A stretch of DNA of 64,000 nucleotides from contig JANFOG010000005.1 of NCBI GenBank assembly GCA_024336345.1, positions 62,001-126,000 on the forward strand, given 5' to 3'. The translations under genes and the position numbers were made by a program. Below, in pieces: positions 32,262 to 44,417 of this stretch. Positions within the stretch are counted from its first letter, which is position 1. Every line of letters starts with the position of its first letter. The notes under the pieces are model-generated. The model saw only the letters and a program-made list of their open reading frames with translations, searched no databases and was not told the DNA's origin. Origin of the DNA: Mariannaea sp. PMI_226. Lineage: Eukaryota; Ascomycota; Sordariomycetes; Hypocreales; Nectriaceae.

Positions 32262-33519
32262 TCATAGTTTGGCTTGGTGCTTTTCCAGCCTGGCCTCGTT
32301 CACTAACCCCACCACGGTAGCAGCACACCCAAATGACGCCTGATAGCCGAAGCCGCCGTGCCCATAGTTATGAACTACTAGTAATCCGTCAATTCGATCC
32401 CTCTCCACCCGGGGCCCATTCTCTCGGACTGGCCGTAGGCCAACCCCATGTCGAACAATATTGAGCCCTTCAATACCTTGACCTTTGCCCACAAGATCCG
32501 GGCATAGCTCAATGGCACGCTTCATAATTCTAGAAGAGAGGTTAGGGTCCGGGGTTGGACCCCAATTACCCTTTTGGTAGGATCCACCTAGAATGGTACC
32601 GCCTCCTGCTCCTCGAGTCATCATGTACACCGCCTCGTCATCTCCGTCATCACACCCTGAAACCGTGTACATGGAGCCAGGATCATTTTCAACAAGTACT
32701 ACCTGGCCACGAATAGGATAAAGTGTGTCATCCAAAACACCACCCAAAGTCATGGACGATAATCCAGTGCAGTTCACGACTTGATCTGCTTTCTGGCTAG
32801 AATGGTGCATGTGGGCTGCTTCTGTTATATGTTTGACTGTGGCTCTTTTGAAAGTAACGCCGTTCCTGCGGCATTGGCCTAAAAGCCATGGGAGGTATAC
32901 TGTAGTGTTAATGCAAACAGAAGTAAACTGGGAACCGTTGTGTATACCACGGGCGAGTTGGTCTTGGGGAATTTCTTTAAACTTTATTCTTTCATTAGTG
33001 GATAGAAACTAACAGCAATGGTAAACTCACATCATCGACCACGTCTTTAAACCAAGGGTCCTTTTGTACTAATGCTGAAAACCAGTTTCCAGTGGCTGTC
33101 CCTTCGTCTTTTCTGCGCGCGTACACCTTGAGAGGTTGGAAATGAATCCCAGCCTCAGGATTCTTTTCTGCCAATTCTTTCAAAGCGTACCAACTATCTC
33201 GCTCCCAGTCGGCGTGCTGAGTGCCGGGTTTACCAACCCTGTAAAAAAAGGTTTTAAGTTAGGCATTGGGCGAGTGTCAGGTGTTTGCCAGTTGCATACG
33301 GAAAGAAACTGGCCCCAGCCCATGGTGAGCAGTATTCAATATTGTAGTCGCCTGGCATGTGCTTCGCCACAACGGTAATTTGATTTGAAGAATCATTTGA
33401 TAGAGCCAATGCCGTAGTGAGTCCGATGACACCAGCGCTGGAGTATGTCAGTTGTATCACTGCTGAGGGATTCGGCAGCACCACACTCACCCGAGCACTA
33501 CTATCTTATTTGAAGACAT
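32262..33519 (-). CDS. D-amino-acid oxidase, peroxisomal
   Basis: An FAD enzyme that oxidises D-amino acids to 2-oxo acids, ammonia and H2O2. Four exons: 33519-33491, 33437-33300, 33238-33031 and 32981-32262; introns of 53, 61 and 49 nt with GTGAGT, GTATGC and GTGAGT donors. The joined 364-residue protein has the FAD motif VVLGAGVIGL across the first junction, SPWAGASFFP, HADWERDSW, FTSVCINTTVYLPWL, the substrate-arginine region GLRPVREN and the family signature HNYGHGGFGYQ. It ends in AKL, a PTS1 peroxisome signal. For exon 4, the acceptor giving FKEIPQDQ is chosen over a nearby AAAG because it restores the family sequence. The permease at 34281 is divergently transcribed, 761 bp away. Confidence 0.92.
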
Positions 33520-34280
33520 AGTTAAAAAGTCCTACGGTTTGAATTGCAATAGCCAGTGTGAAGAGAAGCTTGGTCACGCACACACGCCTTATATGATCCA
33601 GCAGTTTACTCTTGGAGAGGAAATATTATGACATGACTCAGGGGCGGACATGGCGCCTAGTTCTGATCGACCCTTGAGCTACCAGATGCGGCTTGAACTT
33701 GCGATACCCGCGCACCGAAGTGCTCATCACCCCGCATTCTGACATCGAAATGTCATCACCTAGGTCGCAGTCACCCCTCAATCGAAGCAACCTCAATCTG
33801 TCTGTATCTGAGAGCACCGGTCATATTCCCTCTATTTTGGCTGAGAAGTTGCGCGCACCGGCACCGCGCTCACCAGTACCGCGCGCACCGAGACCCGCCA
33901 GGCAGGCTCTCCTCGCTGATGCTTTCCCTAGAAGTGCCGTTCGCGAAGATTGACCATTGCAATAAACGGAGACTTTATAGACTGGCTTATTGGGGGGGGG
34001 GGGGCTTGCGCATCTGTGCACAATACCGCGTCAAGCGAGACCTAGCTTTGCAGTCCTATAATAGGGAGTTGTGATGCTGATCGATGGGATTGCATATGGC
34101 ATTGTAAGAAGCTGGTGGCAGATAAAAGGGCTGACGATTCCTCCACGAAGACAAAATGAAACTTCTCTGTTTTGCTAGATGTTTTTGGTGTCATTAAACA
34201 CCGTTACCTTCAGTAGCGACAAGTAAACTCGTCTATTTCTTCCAGGAGCAGTCCTATATCCTACGCTCTGACGCTACATC
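33520..34280. promoter_or_regulatory. Shared intergenic region between D-amino-acid oxidase and permease
   Basis: A 761-bp head-to-head interval that should hold both promoters. It contains a GC-rich CACCG-type repeat patch (33847-33900), a run of 13 G (33992-34004) and one AGATAA site (34120-34125) of the type bound by the nitrogen regulator AreA/Nit-2. One site is weak evidence for nitrogen control. A short frame (33750-33953) across the GC patch is not recognised. Confidence 0.45.
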
Positions 34281-35991
34281 ATGTGTATTCAATCGAAGAA
34301 AATACGCTCTCCAGGCGATCTAGAGGGCAAGTTAGAAAATGGTTCTGTTTTAAATGAACAGTCCTTGTCTGTGCCCACGGAAACGACGCATCGTGGTATC
34401 AAATCAAGACATGCCCAAATGCTTGCCATTGGTACGGCCCACCCTAGGTACAAACAGTCATGGATAATTCTAATCGGTTCAATCAATAGGTGGGACGATC
34501 GGTACAGGTCTCTTTGTTGGCTCCGGCCAGGCTCTTAATAGAGCCGGACCAGCCATGCTCCTCGCCGGGTATATCACCATATCTATCCTTGTCTACGGCA
34601 TGATCACAGCAACGACAGAAATGAGCAGTTATTTGCCAGTCACAGGTTGCTCAATGGCGCACTACGGCACTCGTTTCGTCTCTAAGAGTCTCGGCTTTGC
34701 AATGGGCTGGCTGTACTGGTACTCATTCGGCATTCTCATTGCCTACGAAATTACGGCAGCTTCTCTCGTCATCGATTATTGGCCAAACTCGGTGCCCACT
34801 GCAGTATGGATTACCATCATGCTTGTTGTAATCGTGAGCTTGAATATCCTGCCAGTTCGCTTCTATGCTGAAACAGAATTCTGGTTCGCATCGCTGAAGG
34901 TGTTTACGATCATTGGCCTATTGATTCTTTCCTTCATCCTTTGTGTGGGAGGTGGGCCTGATCATGACCGTCTTGGTTTCCGTTACTGGAAAGATCCTGG
35001 CCCCGCCAAGGAGTATCTTACCTCAGGCTCAGGGGGATACTTTAGCGGATACCTCTATGTCACGACTTTTTCTGTGTTTGCATTTAATTTTGCACCAGAG
35101 CTCTTGGTTCTCACTGCTGGCGAAATGCAAGACCCCCAGACGAATCTTCCAAAAGCTGCTAAGCGATACTTCTACCGCCTCATCACTTTCTATATTTTGG
35201 GCTCTCTAGCAGTTGGAGTAATTTGCAGTAGCAATGCCCCTGGACTTACCAACGAGACTGGCTCTGCTGCTTCGCCGTGGGTTATTGCCATCAAGGCCGC
35301 AGGCATCCACTCTCTCGATAGCGTTATAAATGCTGTAATCATCACGTCGGCATGGTCATCTGGGAACTCATACTTATATATGTCAAGCCGAACGCTGTAT
35401 TCGCTTGCCATGAGTGGGAGTGCTCCAAAAGTCTTTACTCGGTGCAATCGCTGGGGCCTACCGTACTACGCGGTCTTCGTCAGCTCCCTCTTCACTCTCC
35501 TTGCGTATATGAATATCAACAGTAACGCCAGCGCTGTGTTCAACTGGCTGATTAATCTGACGAACACGGCCGGTTTCACCTCCTGGGTATGCTGTTGCAT
35601 CATCTACCTCCGTTTCCGCAAGGCTCGCATTGCTCAAGAAGTTGACCTTTCTACTCTGCCATATTTATCTATCACCCAGCCGTGGATGGCCTGGGTCTGT
35701 ATGGTTTTGTTTTCGCTGCTATGTCTCTGCAACGGGTTCTACGTTTTCTTTCCCGGACACTGGTCTGTATCGTCTTTTCTCACAGCCTACCTTGGCTTGC
35801 CCATTTTCCTCAGCATTTACTTAGCTCATCGCATCTATCATTACAAAGACCCTTGGGCACATAAATCTGAGAGCGTAGACTTACACACAGGGTTGGAATT
35901 TGTGAGAGCACTGGCTCCAGAGGTGAACGAGTCCGCGAAGGATTCAAAGAGGTTAAACTTATGGAAAAGAGTTAAATTATTATGGGATTAA
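34281..35991 (+). CDS. Amino-acid permease (APC superfamily, YAT family)
   Basis: A plasma-membrane proton-coupled amino-acid importer. Exons 34281-34431 and 34490-35991 around a 58-nt intron (GTACGG...TAG), giving 550 residues. The junction restores the conserved start of TM1, HAQMLAIGGTIGTGLFVGSG. About twelve hydrophobic helices follow, including LLAGYITISILVYGMITATTE, with EMSSYLPVTG and a cytoplasmic N-terminal tail of about 45 residues. The head-to-head neighbour is D-amino-acid oxidase, so D-amino acids are a reasonable inferred substrate, but specificity cannot be read from sequence. Confidence 0.92.
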
Positions 35992-36646
35992 AGCGAAAGT
36001 CGCACTTTTCGTGACTGGAGAGTAAATTCAATGACGAAGACATGCATGGGCCAAAGCCACGTCGATGTTCAAAAGACCTTGTAGCTCTAGCTCTTTGGCT
36101 CTAGGCCAGAGTTAAGTTGCGAAGCTATCTATTACCCTCTCATTAGCTAATACAAATCTAAGACTTATCAGAAGCATAAAGTATGAGAATGCCGAATACG
36201 ACGACGGGAGAGCACACCGTGGTAGCCACATTCAGCTTTCAATGGACTGATTGGCAATGGTCGCAAGGGGGAGGGTGTGAGAGCGAATGAAAGCTTGCAG
36301 CCTGGTTGAAACGTCCATGCTCCGATATTTTCATTTTTGGTGATAAGATGACAGAACCTGTAAGTTGTCTATTCATTTCAATAGGGTGATATTGTCGATA
36401 TTATTGTGCAATGGTGTCGAGCCAAAGTAAACACCTGATATTGAGATAGGTTATTCAGAGTAAAGGAATCTTTGACTGCATGTATTTCGTCTTTTATCAA
36501 CCGCATCTCGAGAATAGAGATCATGACGGTGGAACACATCATGTCATCATTCAACTGCGAGATGCAAATCAAGACCATATCTCATTTAACCCACAGGTCA
36601 TTCATAATCGTGCCCCATGAACAATCTAAACTCTTCTATCAAAATT
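35992..36646. other. Intergenic, convergent 3' ends
   Basis: Lies between the permease and terpene synthase 3' ends. No gene is seen. It is a natural left border for the biosynthetic cluster. Confidence 0.45.
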
Positions 36647-37699
36647 TCAAGCTGATGTCTCTTGTGCGTCCTGAGCCAAGAAAATAGTCCTCTCTGGCGA
36701 AAGAATAACGTTTCCTGAAGTTGCTCCATTCCAGATATATCCATCTCCATGGTATCGGGGAACAACGAACTCCCATCGAGTAAAACCAGCCATTACATTG
36801 CCCAATTCAGATACATATGAACATATGTCCAGACGTTGGCCAAGAGAACTTCCTAGAATTCGACGTCTTTCAGTCACGAATTCTTCTTCAAGCTCAGAAG
36901 CCCATTTATGGCTTCTATTCACGGCTTCTTGCAGCCGGCTAAGGTCCGATCCTGCCCAGCGATAGACGAGATTCGATTTATGGCCACCGTAATAGTCCTT
37001 TCTAAGCGATATCAACTCATGAACAATTAGGTTATACTCCCATGATAATCTGTTAAGCAAGGACAGGTTGCTATGTTCGAGCAAATCCGAGGTAAGGTCA
37101 ATGCCAAGACCAAACTCTAGGAGCGTCGTCGTAATGGGGCCGCCAGCAGATTTATGCCTCATTTGCAAGAATTCCTCATCAGTATAGTCATCCCGAGGTA
37201 GAAATGTTGCCTCCTGATCAAAACCTTCCATCATTTCTTCAAGATTAGAAATCAGTCTTGCTTTTACACCTGGGAGCATTTGCAGGGTCATGTCTTTCCA
37301 AACTGATATCAATGGTCTAAGCCAAAGAGAATGACTTGAGTCTACCCGTTCATATAGAGTACCCTGAATTGCTCTATATATATCCCGGGCAGCCTGAGGA
37401 TTCGGGCAGTTGCCATCATCACAGACTAAATCGTCGAGAGCCCAAGTATATTGTAAGAATTTATGGCAAAGAAGCAGGCGAGTCTCATCAATTGATGGAT
37501 AGCAATAGCAGGAGACTAGAGCAGCTCTTCCCGATAGAAAAGAAACTAAAGCTTCTCTGGAAGGGAAAATAGGAGCCAGTGCTGTAAGAGCCCATTCATT
37601 TGACAGTTTTTCAATCTCATCTGACTTTCGATGGGGATGGAACGGAAGCAGGTTCGGTAAAGGAGGTAGATAGAAACTCATACGATCAGACAACTTCAT
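36647..37699 (-). CDS. Class I terpene synthase with atypical second metal-binding motif
   Basis: Cyclises a prenyl diphosphate, probably farnesyl diphosphate to a sesquiterpene given its 350 residues and single domain. The aspartate-rich motif is WALDDLVCDD (DDxxxD, about residue 90). The NSE/DTE position reads HELISLRKD (residues 227-235), with histidine for the usual Asn/Asp and Asp for the last Glu. PRY near residue 317 is the C-terminal arginine-tyrosine pair that contacts diphosphate. No intron is needed. A second ATG at 37681 is an alternative start. It is the probable scaffold-forming enzyme of the cluster with the P450, glycosyltransferase and acyltransferase. Product not predictable. 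Confidence 0.88.
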   Translation of the reverse strand: MKLSDRMSFYLPPLPNLLPFHPHRKSDEIEKLSNEWALTALAPIFPSREALVSFLSGRAALVSCYCYPSIDETRLLLCHKFLQYTWALDDLVCDDGNCPNPQAARDIYRAIQGTLYERVDSSHSLWLRPLISVWKDMTLQMLPGVKARLISNLEEMMEGFDQEATFLPRDDYTDEEFLQMRHKSAGGPITTTLLEFGLGIDLTSDLLEHSNLSLLNRLSWEYNLIVHELISLRKDYYGGHKSNLVYRWAGSDLSRLQEAVNRSHKWASELEEEFVTERRRILGSSLGQRLDICSYVSELGNVMAGFTRWEFVVPRYHGDGYIWNGATSGNVILSPERTIFLAQDAQETSA

Positions 37700-38967
37700 A
37701 TTGATGTTAGCCTGTATGCAGTTGAGAAATAGCTCTTGTTGTATGTGGCAACGGCGAGCGTGTTCGAGTTAGTGCAACACTATGGAAGTCAAGCACGAGT
37801 GAGAGATTTTGGGAAGTAGTCTTCTATATATCATTCTTCTCAGTTTATATTTTGTGTCCGGAGCCTCCTTTGTATGATGCCTACGGCAGTCAACCATCTC
37901 GTAGTTAGACGTAGTTACTCGATACGTCCGAGACACTGACCGGGATACTCCCGAGGAACCACCGACCATTACTCATGGCATGCCACTAACCATTTTGCAT
38001 CCTAGACATGGGTTAGGCACGAACCATGTTCTTGTCAACCAATGACACGTGTCAAATGTCCATAAGAACTACAGCCATCAAAAGCAAAGTTTGGCTCGTG
38101 ATGTGAGGCTTCCTCCTCTGCGGCCAGGACTAGGACCTATATAGACTGGCATAATGCAAGGGATTAAGAAAATCTCTTCAGGGAAATCAGCTTTCCAAGC
38201 CCCAAAGGTCGCACCCTGCCTTCCTTGGAGGCGTCTTTTTGGTAGCCAAGGCCAAAATTCTTCTGTTGGGAGATCGAAATAGATGCCGTGTACACCCCTT
38301 GTCTCAAAGACCATGCATGTGTCTGTAATGATTTACCTCCTGACATGAAATGGAACTAGAAATTGGTTCAGTTAAATACAATGAAAAAAATAACCTAATA
38401 CGATCTACCACTTCCAACCCCTGATATAGAAGTTAGGAACGTACTGAATGCTGTAAGAACTGAAAATACATGACTGCAAGTTAACATATGCCTAAGTTGT
38501 TACTCTTGAAACTATATGTGTATACGTATGCATTCAGATAAGCATACTCATAGTGCGTATTTCTTTATAATTTCCCACGCTAAGAACTTTCTTGGAACGA
38601 AATTCAAGCTAATATGATTGAACAGTCATCTCTCATAAAGCTCAGTTACCTCCCATAACCTTTTTGCGAAGGCTTATGCTATTTGAGATGTTTAGGTTTC
38701 TGTTATCTCTTTCTACCGTCCTAAACATACGACTCATTATACTCCTTCTTCAACATAGTCTACCGGATCCCCTGAATACCAATCATCGCACATTATGGAA
38801 ACCGAATAAACGGTGCCACATACGTAGTCATGTACGCGCCCTTCTTCTCAGAGAAGTTAAATGACACAAATGTATGTACAGTTGGTGTCTCAATTTCATC
38901 ATCAACGACATCATTTCCACTGCAACGGCATTAGCATGTCAGTATCTGACGAACAATGGATTGTAAC
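37700..38967. other. Intergenic between terpene synthase and prenyltransferase
   Basis: No supported gene. A minus-strand frame at 38078-38314 and one overlapping it in another phase look weakly protein-like but match nothing I know. The first few hundred bases should hold the terpene synthase promoter. Confidence 0.4.
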
Positions 38968-40211
38968 TCACAATGCATCGGAGATAATTTTCTTATATGC
39001 TCCCTCAACACCCCAGGTCCATCCTCGCTTCCGGAATACCTTCTCGAGAGCTTCTGAAATCGCATTATCGCTCTTGAAGTACTGATTGAGCCCTACATAT
39101 ATCTTCACTTCAGGGATGGCCTGACCAGGTTTCAACTCCCAGCTGAAGCAAACGCCACTAGTACCGGGCTTTTTCTGTAGTGTCTCCTTCGAAAAGTGTT
39201 CATCGATCTCCTTACCCTCGGATTCATCAATCATCAAGTTCCACATATCACGCAGAATTGCTAGGCCATCGAGAGTCGTCTTGTCTGTTAGCTTACCCCC
39301 CAGGGTGACGTGTTCTTGCACCGATTCCCATGTATTGGACTGGGGTTCGATGTAGATCTTGATGCGCGCCCCATCCTCTGGGCGCACACAATCAATACCC
39401 ATGACCACCGTCAGCGGTGGATCCTGATACAACAGCTTCTGATAACCCTCAATAAGGTCTAAGGCGGGTCCAAAGGAGGCTCCAAGAGGTTCGAGACGTC
39501 GGATGAGGTCGAAGCCGGCCCTGTCGGAGTTGGTTTTGGAGGTCATGTATTTGATAATGGGGTAGAAGTACGCTTTCATCGACCTCTCTTCTTCCCCAAG
39601 ATCAAACGCTAGGAAGACCTTAGGTATGCGAATAGTGTCTTCCGGCACCTTGCCCTTCATGATTTCATCGTCTGCTTCTGAAGGGAAGAACTCGGCGGCG
39701 AACTGGTTGAACCAGCGCAAATCTGCGCCTACCTTCTCTGCGATAGCTGGGATGGGGCTCTCAGTGACACCGTCAGACCCCGGGAACACTGGCTCATAGC
39801 AGAAGCGCAGATAAGACTTGCCGCTGTCGCTATGGTTGAGGCTGGTCTCAAATGGCGAGCCGTGGTGCGTGAGCAGAGACCTGGCACGTGACTTCAGGGG
39901 TGCATGACCCATACTCGGAATGATATACTGTTGCAGAAACTCCAAGTGAGATGCCTGCTGCTCTGGGGTATAGCTTCCGACAGATTTGAGCAGCGAAGTT
40001 AGGACAGGGACAGTGTGCTTTGTCCAAAAAGCTATGCCATCCTCTTTGGCCTTCAAGTTGGAGACCTCATTATCGCTTTCAAATGTCTTAGTTTTCGTTT
40101 AAGTGTAGTTTGCGTCCTCCTTCGGGGCGTGCCATACCTAGTCATGGGTGTTTCTGGAATCCCGGTCTCACATTGAACCTGGGAACTATAGACTTCAGGT
40201 GCCGATGCCAT
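38968..40211 (-). CDS. DMATS-type aromatic prenyltransferase
   Basis: A soluble ABBA-barrel enzyme that attaches dimethylallyl (or a longer prenyl) to an aromatic acceptor, classically tryptophan or other indoles. Exons 40211-40138 and 40075-38968 with a 62-nt intron (GTATGG...AAAG) give 393 residues, a little shorter than many members (400-470). Family signs: FWTKHTVPVLTSLL at the start, SYLRFCYEPVFPGS, IPKVFLAFDL, ARIKIYIEPQ, SWELKPGQAIPEVKIYVGL near the end, and WGVEGAYKKIISDA as last strand. Alternating RIKIYI and VKIYVG strands are those that line the diphosphate pocket. Acceptor unknown: no NRPS or tryptophan-modifying gene lies here, so a terpenoid or unusual acceptor should be considered. 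Confidence 0.88.
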
Positions 40212-42223
40212 GTTTGTTAGGAACACCACACTTGTAGCCAGAAAATCGCGTTCGCTGAGACCTTTAGAATAGTACACTCAAGATATACGAAAAGCCGGTT
40301 ACCTCTCTGCAGTGCCAAGGATAGTCTTGATGGTTATAACTAAACCACAGGGACCCCATCAGCCGAATACACCAGGCATCAGCTTTCCAGACTGCGAAGC
40401 AATTAATCACAAGACCCTCTTCTTCCTAGCTAACAAAGCTTACGCGAGCGACACCGGATCCTCCATAAGAGGTCAGGAACTAGCACAACAACTTGGGACC
40501 TGCGTCTCAAACGCTAGCCTGGGAACTTCAATTCTGTCAGGACCTTCTGTTTCTCAATACCCACTTGTGAGATGTTTGAAGTCACATATTGGCCTCGGAG
40601 TAGCTCTGTGGGCCTTAGAAATTTGCGGCTAGCATAGGCGCGTAAGATTCATGCCCAGAAAAGAACCTGGCGCCAGTGCTCTTGTTTGGATACATACTTG
40701 TAGGAGGTAGTTAGTAGAACAAACCCCTGATACAATTATTTCCAAAATGCGAATTCATAAGGAGAAACCAACTATACGCTTTTCTCCCATGAGCAGGCCA
40801 TCGAGTGTCGTGAATCTTGGCACAGGACAAGCTTCAGTCAATAAACGTTCCCTAGGTACCTACACGAGCAAATCTCCAAGCACGAAACGACTATTAGTAG
40901 CCCAAGTTCGCTAGCCGGTGAGACGAACCAAGACATCAAGGGCGCCAGACAATAAATTTAGGCAGCCAAATTCTAGTTCTTCCCCTACCCTTTACCGTGG
41001 GGCCGCTGGAGGGTAATACTGTGGTAGCATTGCATATTGGCTACCATACCCCTGAACCACTGCACGGGGGGTGGACCTATAGCAGGGTGTGGGTTGGGGG
41101 AATAGTACGAGACCGGAGTTTCCAGGCGTGGACCCTGTAGAGCACCCCATACCTACCCCGCAGCGGTCAAAGCCTGTCTTGAAGGCCACCCCGCAGACCT
41201 AGCTTCGCTTCAGCACGCCTGAAAACCACGCATTATAGCAACCGCATACCTAGGGCTGCCTCCTTTTAAAATCTGCCCCCATGAATGTCATCATGTCTCT
41301 ACCGGCTGAGCAGCCTGCTACACCCCAAAATTGGTTGGTCCCACTGTGAACTCCGTACTTTAGCTGTAGTTGATTAATCAACTGCTTATCTTTTTGGCAC
41401 GGTCGGATCATGCCTGGATAGAGGAATAGTTGTTTATGAGTATGTCCGTGCGCAATATCTTTATACTACCTTTGTTTTGGCCGTTTAGTGCAGATATCCA
41501 TATGCTACGGTGCTCATGAAAAATAGCAATCGACTTTCCCCCAAAATCTGATACAGCGAGTGAAATTAATCGATCAGCATCTTTTCAAGAAAGTCTCGCC
41601 CATAAGAAATGTTGATATTGAACTTTTTGCCAAGGAAATTTTAATACGTCTAGGAGCGTAGGAGGTAGTGAGTGTATGAGAGTACAATACAGCTCAGAAA
41701 TGTAAAAGGCTAGGGTCAGTTACACGGGGTTGAATGGCATACATTATTAGTAAAGCTTCCTGGCCGCTTTCTTCTACAAAAAGAAAGACATTCCAAAGAA
41801 CAATATCTGGCAACGTATATTGCCCAACTTTGAAGCCTAATGTTACTATGCTGAAGTGCACTCATAGAAGAATCAAATACTATGTGTGTAGGTATTGGTG
41901 GGCAGACACTATCGTGTGTTTAGGATAGCAAATTTTGATTGTTCTTGATTGAGAGCGGACACCACATGGTAGTAAATAAGCACAGGTATCTGTACAAAAA
42001 AGGGACATGAAGTCAGAAAATTTGCGACTACTTCCATACAGAAGCAAAACAATCCTAGTGGTAGAAGAAATACCCATCTAGACTGAAGCTTTCCCCCAAC
42101 AAGAATCTCCCCTTGAGACACAATCCTAATGTCACATGGTGCCTACACCAAATAACCGTATAGATATATTCTTACAGAACCAACGATAACCAAGCACTTC
42201 ATATTGCTGTAGTCCCACAAAAT
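40212..42223. other. Intergenic, 2 kb, no supported gene
   Basis: It contains the DMATS promoter at its left end and otherwise only short unrelated frames (for example 40312-40632). Nothing is recognised. Confidence 0.45.
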
Positions 42224-43960
42224 CTAACCAACATATGCAAGCTTGGCGATTTTACCAGCTGCGATATCACGTCCTTTGCTCCCTGATTGCACCTTGTCGC
42301 CCAACTTCTTTGCTTTATCGCGGACGGAGATACTATCCCGGCCTCCGTCCAGAGCTTTCAAAATGGAGTTGGCCAAACAATCACCCGTCCAATCTGGGGT
42401 TGTCTCTTTGCATCCCCAAACACCCACGCCGATGGTCTCGGCCAGAGCAGCAAAATTGTACAGGTCAGCCCAGAGTGGGAGGATGATCTGAGGTAGGCCG
42501 GCACTGTTTAATCGTAAGCCATGAACTAGTCACTATCGGAGTTGCAGACTCACGCAATAGCCTCGTGGTAACAATTAGACCCGCCGTGGTGAACGGAAGC
42601 TACAATATCTCCGGTTTCAAGCAAGGATGATGGGTCAGCTAATAGCCAATTTGGTGCTCTCAATCGGTCGCTATTGAAATATGGTTTTAGGGGCAGTAAG
42701 ACGTCATTCGAGTATTCGCCCAGCTTATTGAACTTCCATAGAATTTGAACGTCAATGTTCGACAAAACCCTCGCAATAGCTATAGCCATTGCGGCAGCTC
42801 GAGTCTCGTCGTACTATATCAGGTTAGCTTCTGATAATGCAAGTAATTTGGAAGAAGGTAGTTAGAAAACGCTTCATGACTCACGGCAAGATTGCTCCCA
42901 AGATTGATCAATATAGTCGGTCCTCGTTTTAACCACGATGCGACCTCGGGGTCTTGCTGAGAAGCTGGGGCCCCCGATAAAAGGATGGGACCGGCGCAGG
43001 TGATGTTGGATGGAAGAAATTCTACTGGGATCATCGCACCCTCAGTAGTTTGGGTGATCCAAGGGACATCGGGGCGATGTATTCCAAACAGGTTGATGGG
43101 CTCCCTAAGTCCCTTTTCCCTGAGAAGGGCCTTCTTCGCAGATAAATCCGGTGTCAGCATCGCGCCGTAGATGTATCGCATGTTCATGTAAATATTTTCT
43201 GGGATATTGCGCAGAGGAACAGGAAACGGAAAACCTGACGAGGGGCTGACGTTGTAAGGTTACTATCTCTTTCAGAACGAAGATGGGAGTCTTACGCAGG
43301 GTATTTCCAAAACATGACTCGCAGTGGCTGGTTGCCCAGGAAGTTGTCCACGAGGGTGTTTGGTGTGATGAAGGCATGCTGGCGACTCTTGTGGCGAGTG
43401 ATGTCGATGGCTGGTCGAAACCAGGTATCTAAAACAACTACTGCCGGGTCGACTTTGTCTATGATAGCACCGAGGTCTTCAAATAGCTCTATGTGGTCCT
43501 CAACGGACCATGGAGAGATCCAGAGCTGTATGTGTTCAGCAAGGGAGGCAATGCCCGCCCAGCCGGGGGGGGAGATGAAACTCCGGCCCTCTTTCACAAT
43601 CGCTTGAGCGAAAGTTGGCCCTTTGAGTTCGTGGAAGACGATATCGCTAGCTTCAGGAGTCTTAACTCGTGCAAACGATGATATTCTCCCCAATTTCGGC
43701 CTCACGCTTGGGAAAGAGGCATAATGGACGTCTATGTTAGGATAGTTTTCTAACAGTGCGGACGAAGTGGCAAGGTGCACGTTTGAGAGGCCATGTTCGC
43801 TATTTGATATAAACAGTACGGTTCCATTCTTGCCCTGAATGTACGGGGCATGTTGTGGCTTGTTTTCGCTCAAGAGGAAGTATGAGAGAGATACGGCAAG
43901 CAAGGCACCGAGGAGGATACGCCGGGTTGTCATCGCGAACCAATGGTGAATGACACGCAT
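42224..43960 (-). CDS. Membrane-anchored GT1 UDP-glycosyltransferase
   Basis: Transfers a sugar from a UDP-sugar to a small acceptor. Four exons: 43960-43296, 43245-42885, 42813-42554 and 42503-42224 (introns 50, 71, 50 nt). For intron 1, the acceptor AACGTCAG is used because it keeps phase and restores PSSGFPFPVPLRNIPENIY. The 521-residue protein starts with a signal-anchor (RRILLGALLAVSLSYFLL), then EHGLSNVHLATSSALL with the catalytic-type histidine of the N-terminal domain, PTILINLGSNLA, and the UDP-binding motif HHGGSNCYHEAIAAGLPQII completed across intron 3, followed by LWADLYNFA. It is divergent from the acyltransferase at 44418. A glycosylating step in the cluster is the simplest role. 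Confidence 0.9.
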
Positions 43961-44417
43961 TGGTTGGTGACTGCTAGGTGATTCCTTTTATTAACTTGAG
44001 AGTTGGGGAGCATAGACTAAAAGCTGGACCCATTCAGACACCACATCAAGACTTCGCTTTGGGACTTCTGGCATTCCAGCGAATACAGAATACAGATTAC
44101 TCTGTAGGTACCTTAGATACTGTTGCACTTACAAGGTGGGGGAACGAAACCAGTTGCTAGCGACGTAAGCAGCCCCACACCTATAACCCACTGTAAAGTG
44201 TACGAAGTAGGGAGGGTTGGTCCGGTTCAGGTTCTCATACTACCATACCCCAACCAACCCCCCCCTACCTGGCTGCAGTGGTTTGGTCAGTCCCACTTGT
44301 CCCCGTGTGCGAAATACCTTGGTGCCGCCAAAAGCCGGGGCTGCCACCTTTCTTCCCATTCCTGTTTACCACCTGTGCTCTGGTCTTGAATCTGCACAGT
44401 CTATACCGCGTTTCAGC
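43961..44417. promoter_or_regulatory. Divergent promoter region, glycosyltransferase/acyltransferase
   Basis: 457 bp between two divergent start codons, so both promoters lie here. It contains C-rich stretches (44240-44270) but no regulator site I can name. Head-to-head arrangement suggests co-expression. Confidence 0.4.

Noticed and set aside
33992..34004. Run of 13 G as a functional element
   Set aside because: A homopolymer in an intergenic region; length may also be a sequencing artefact.
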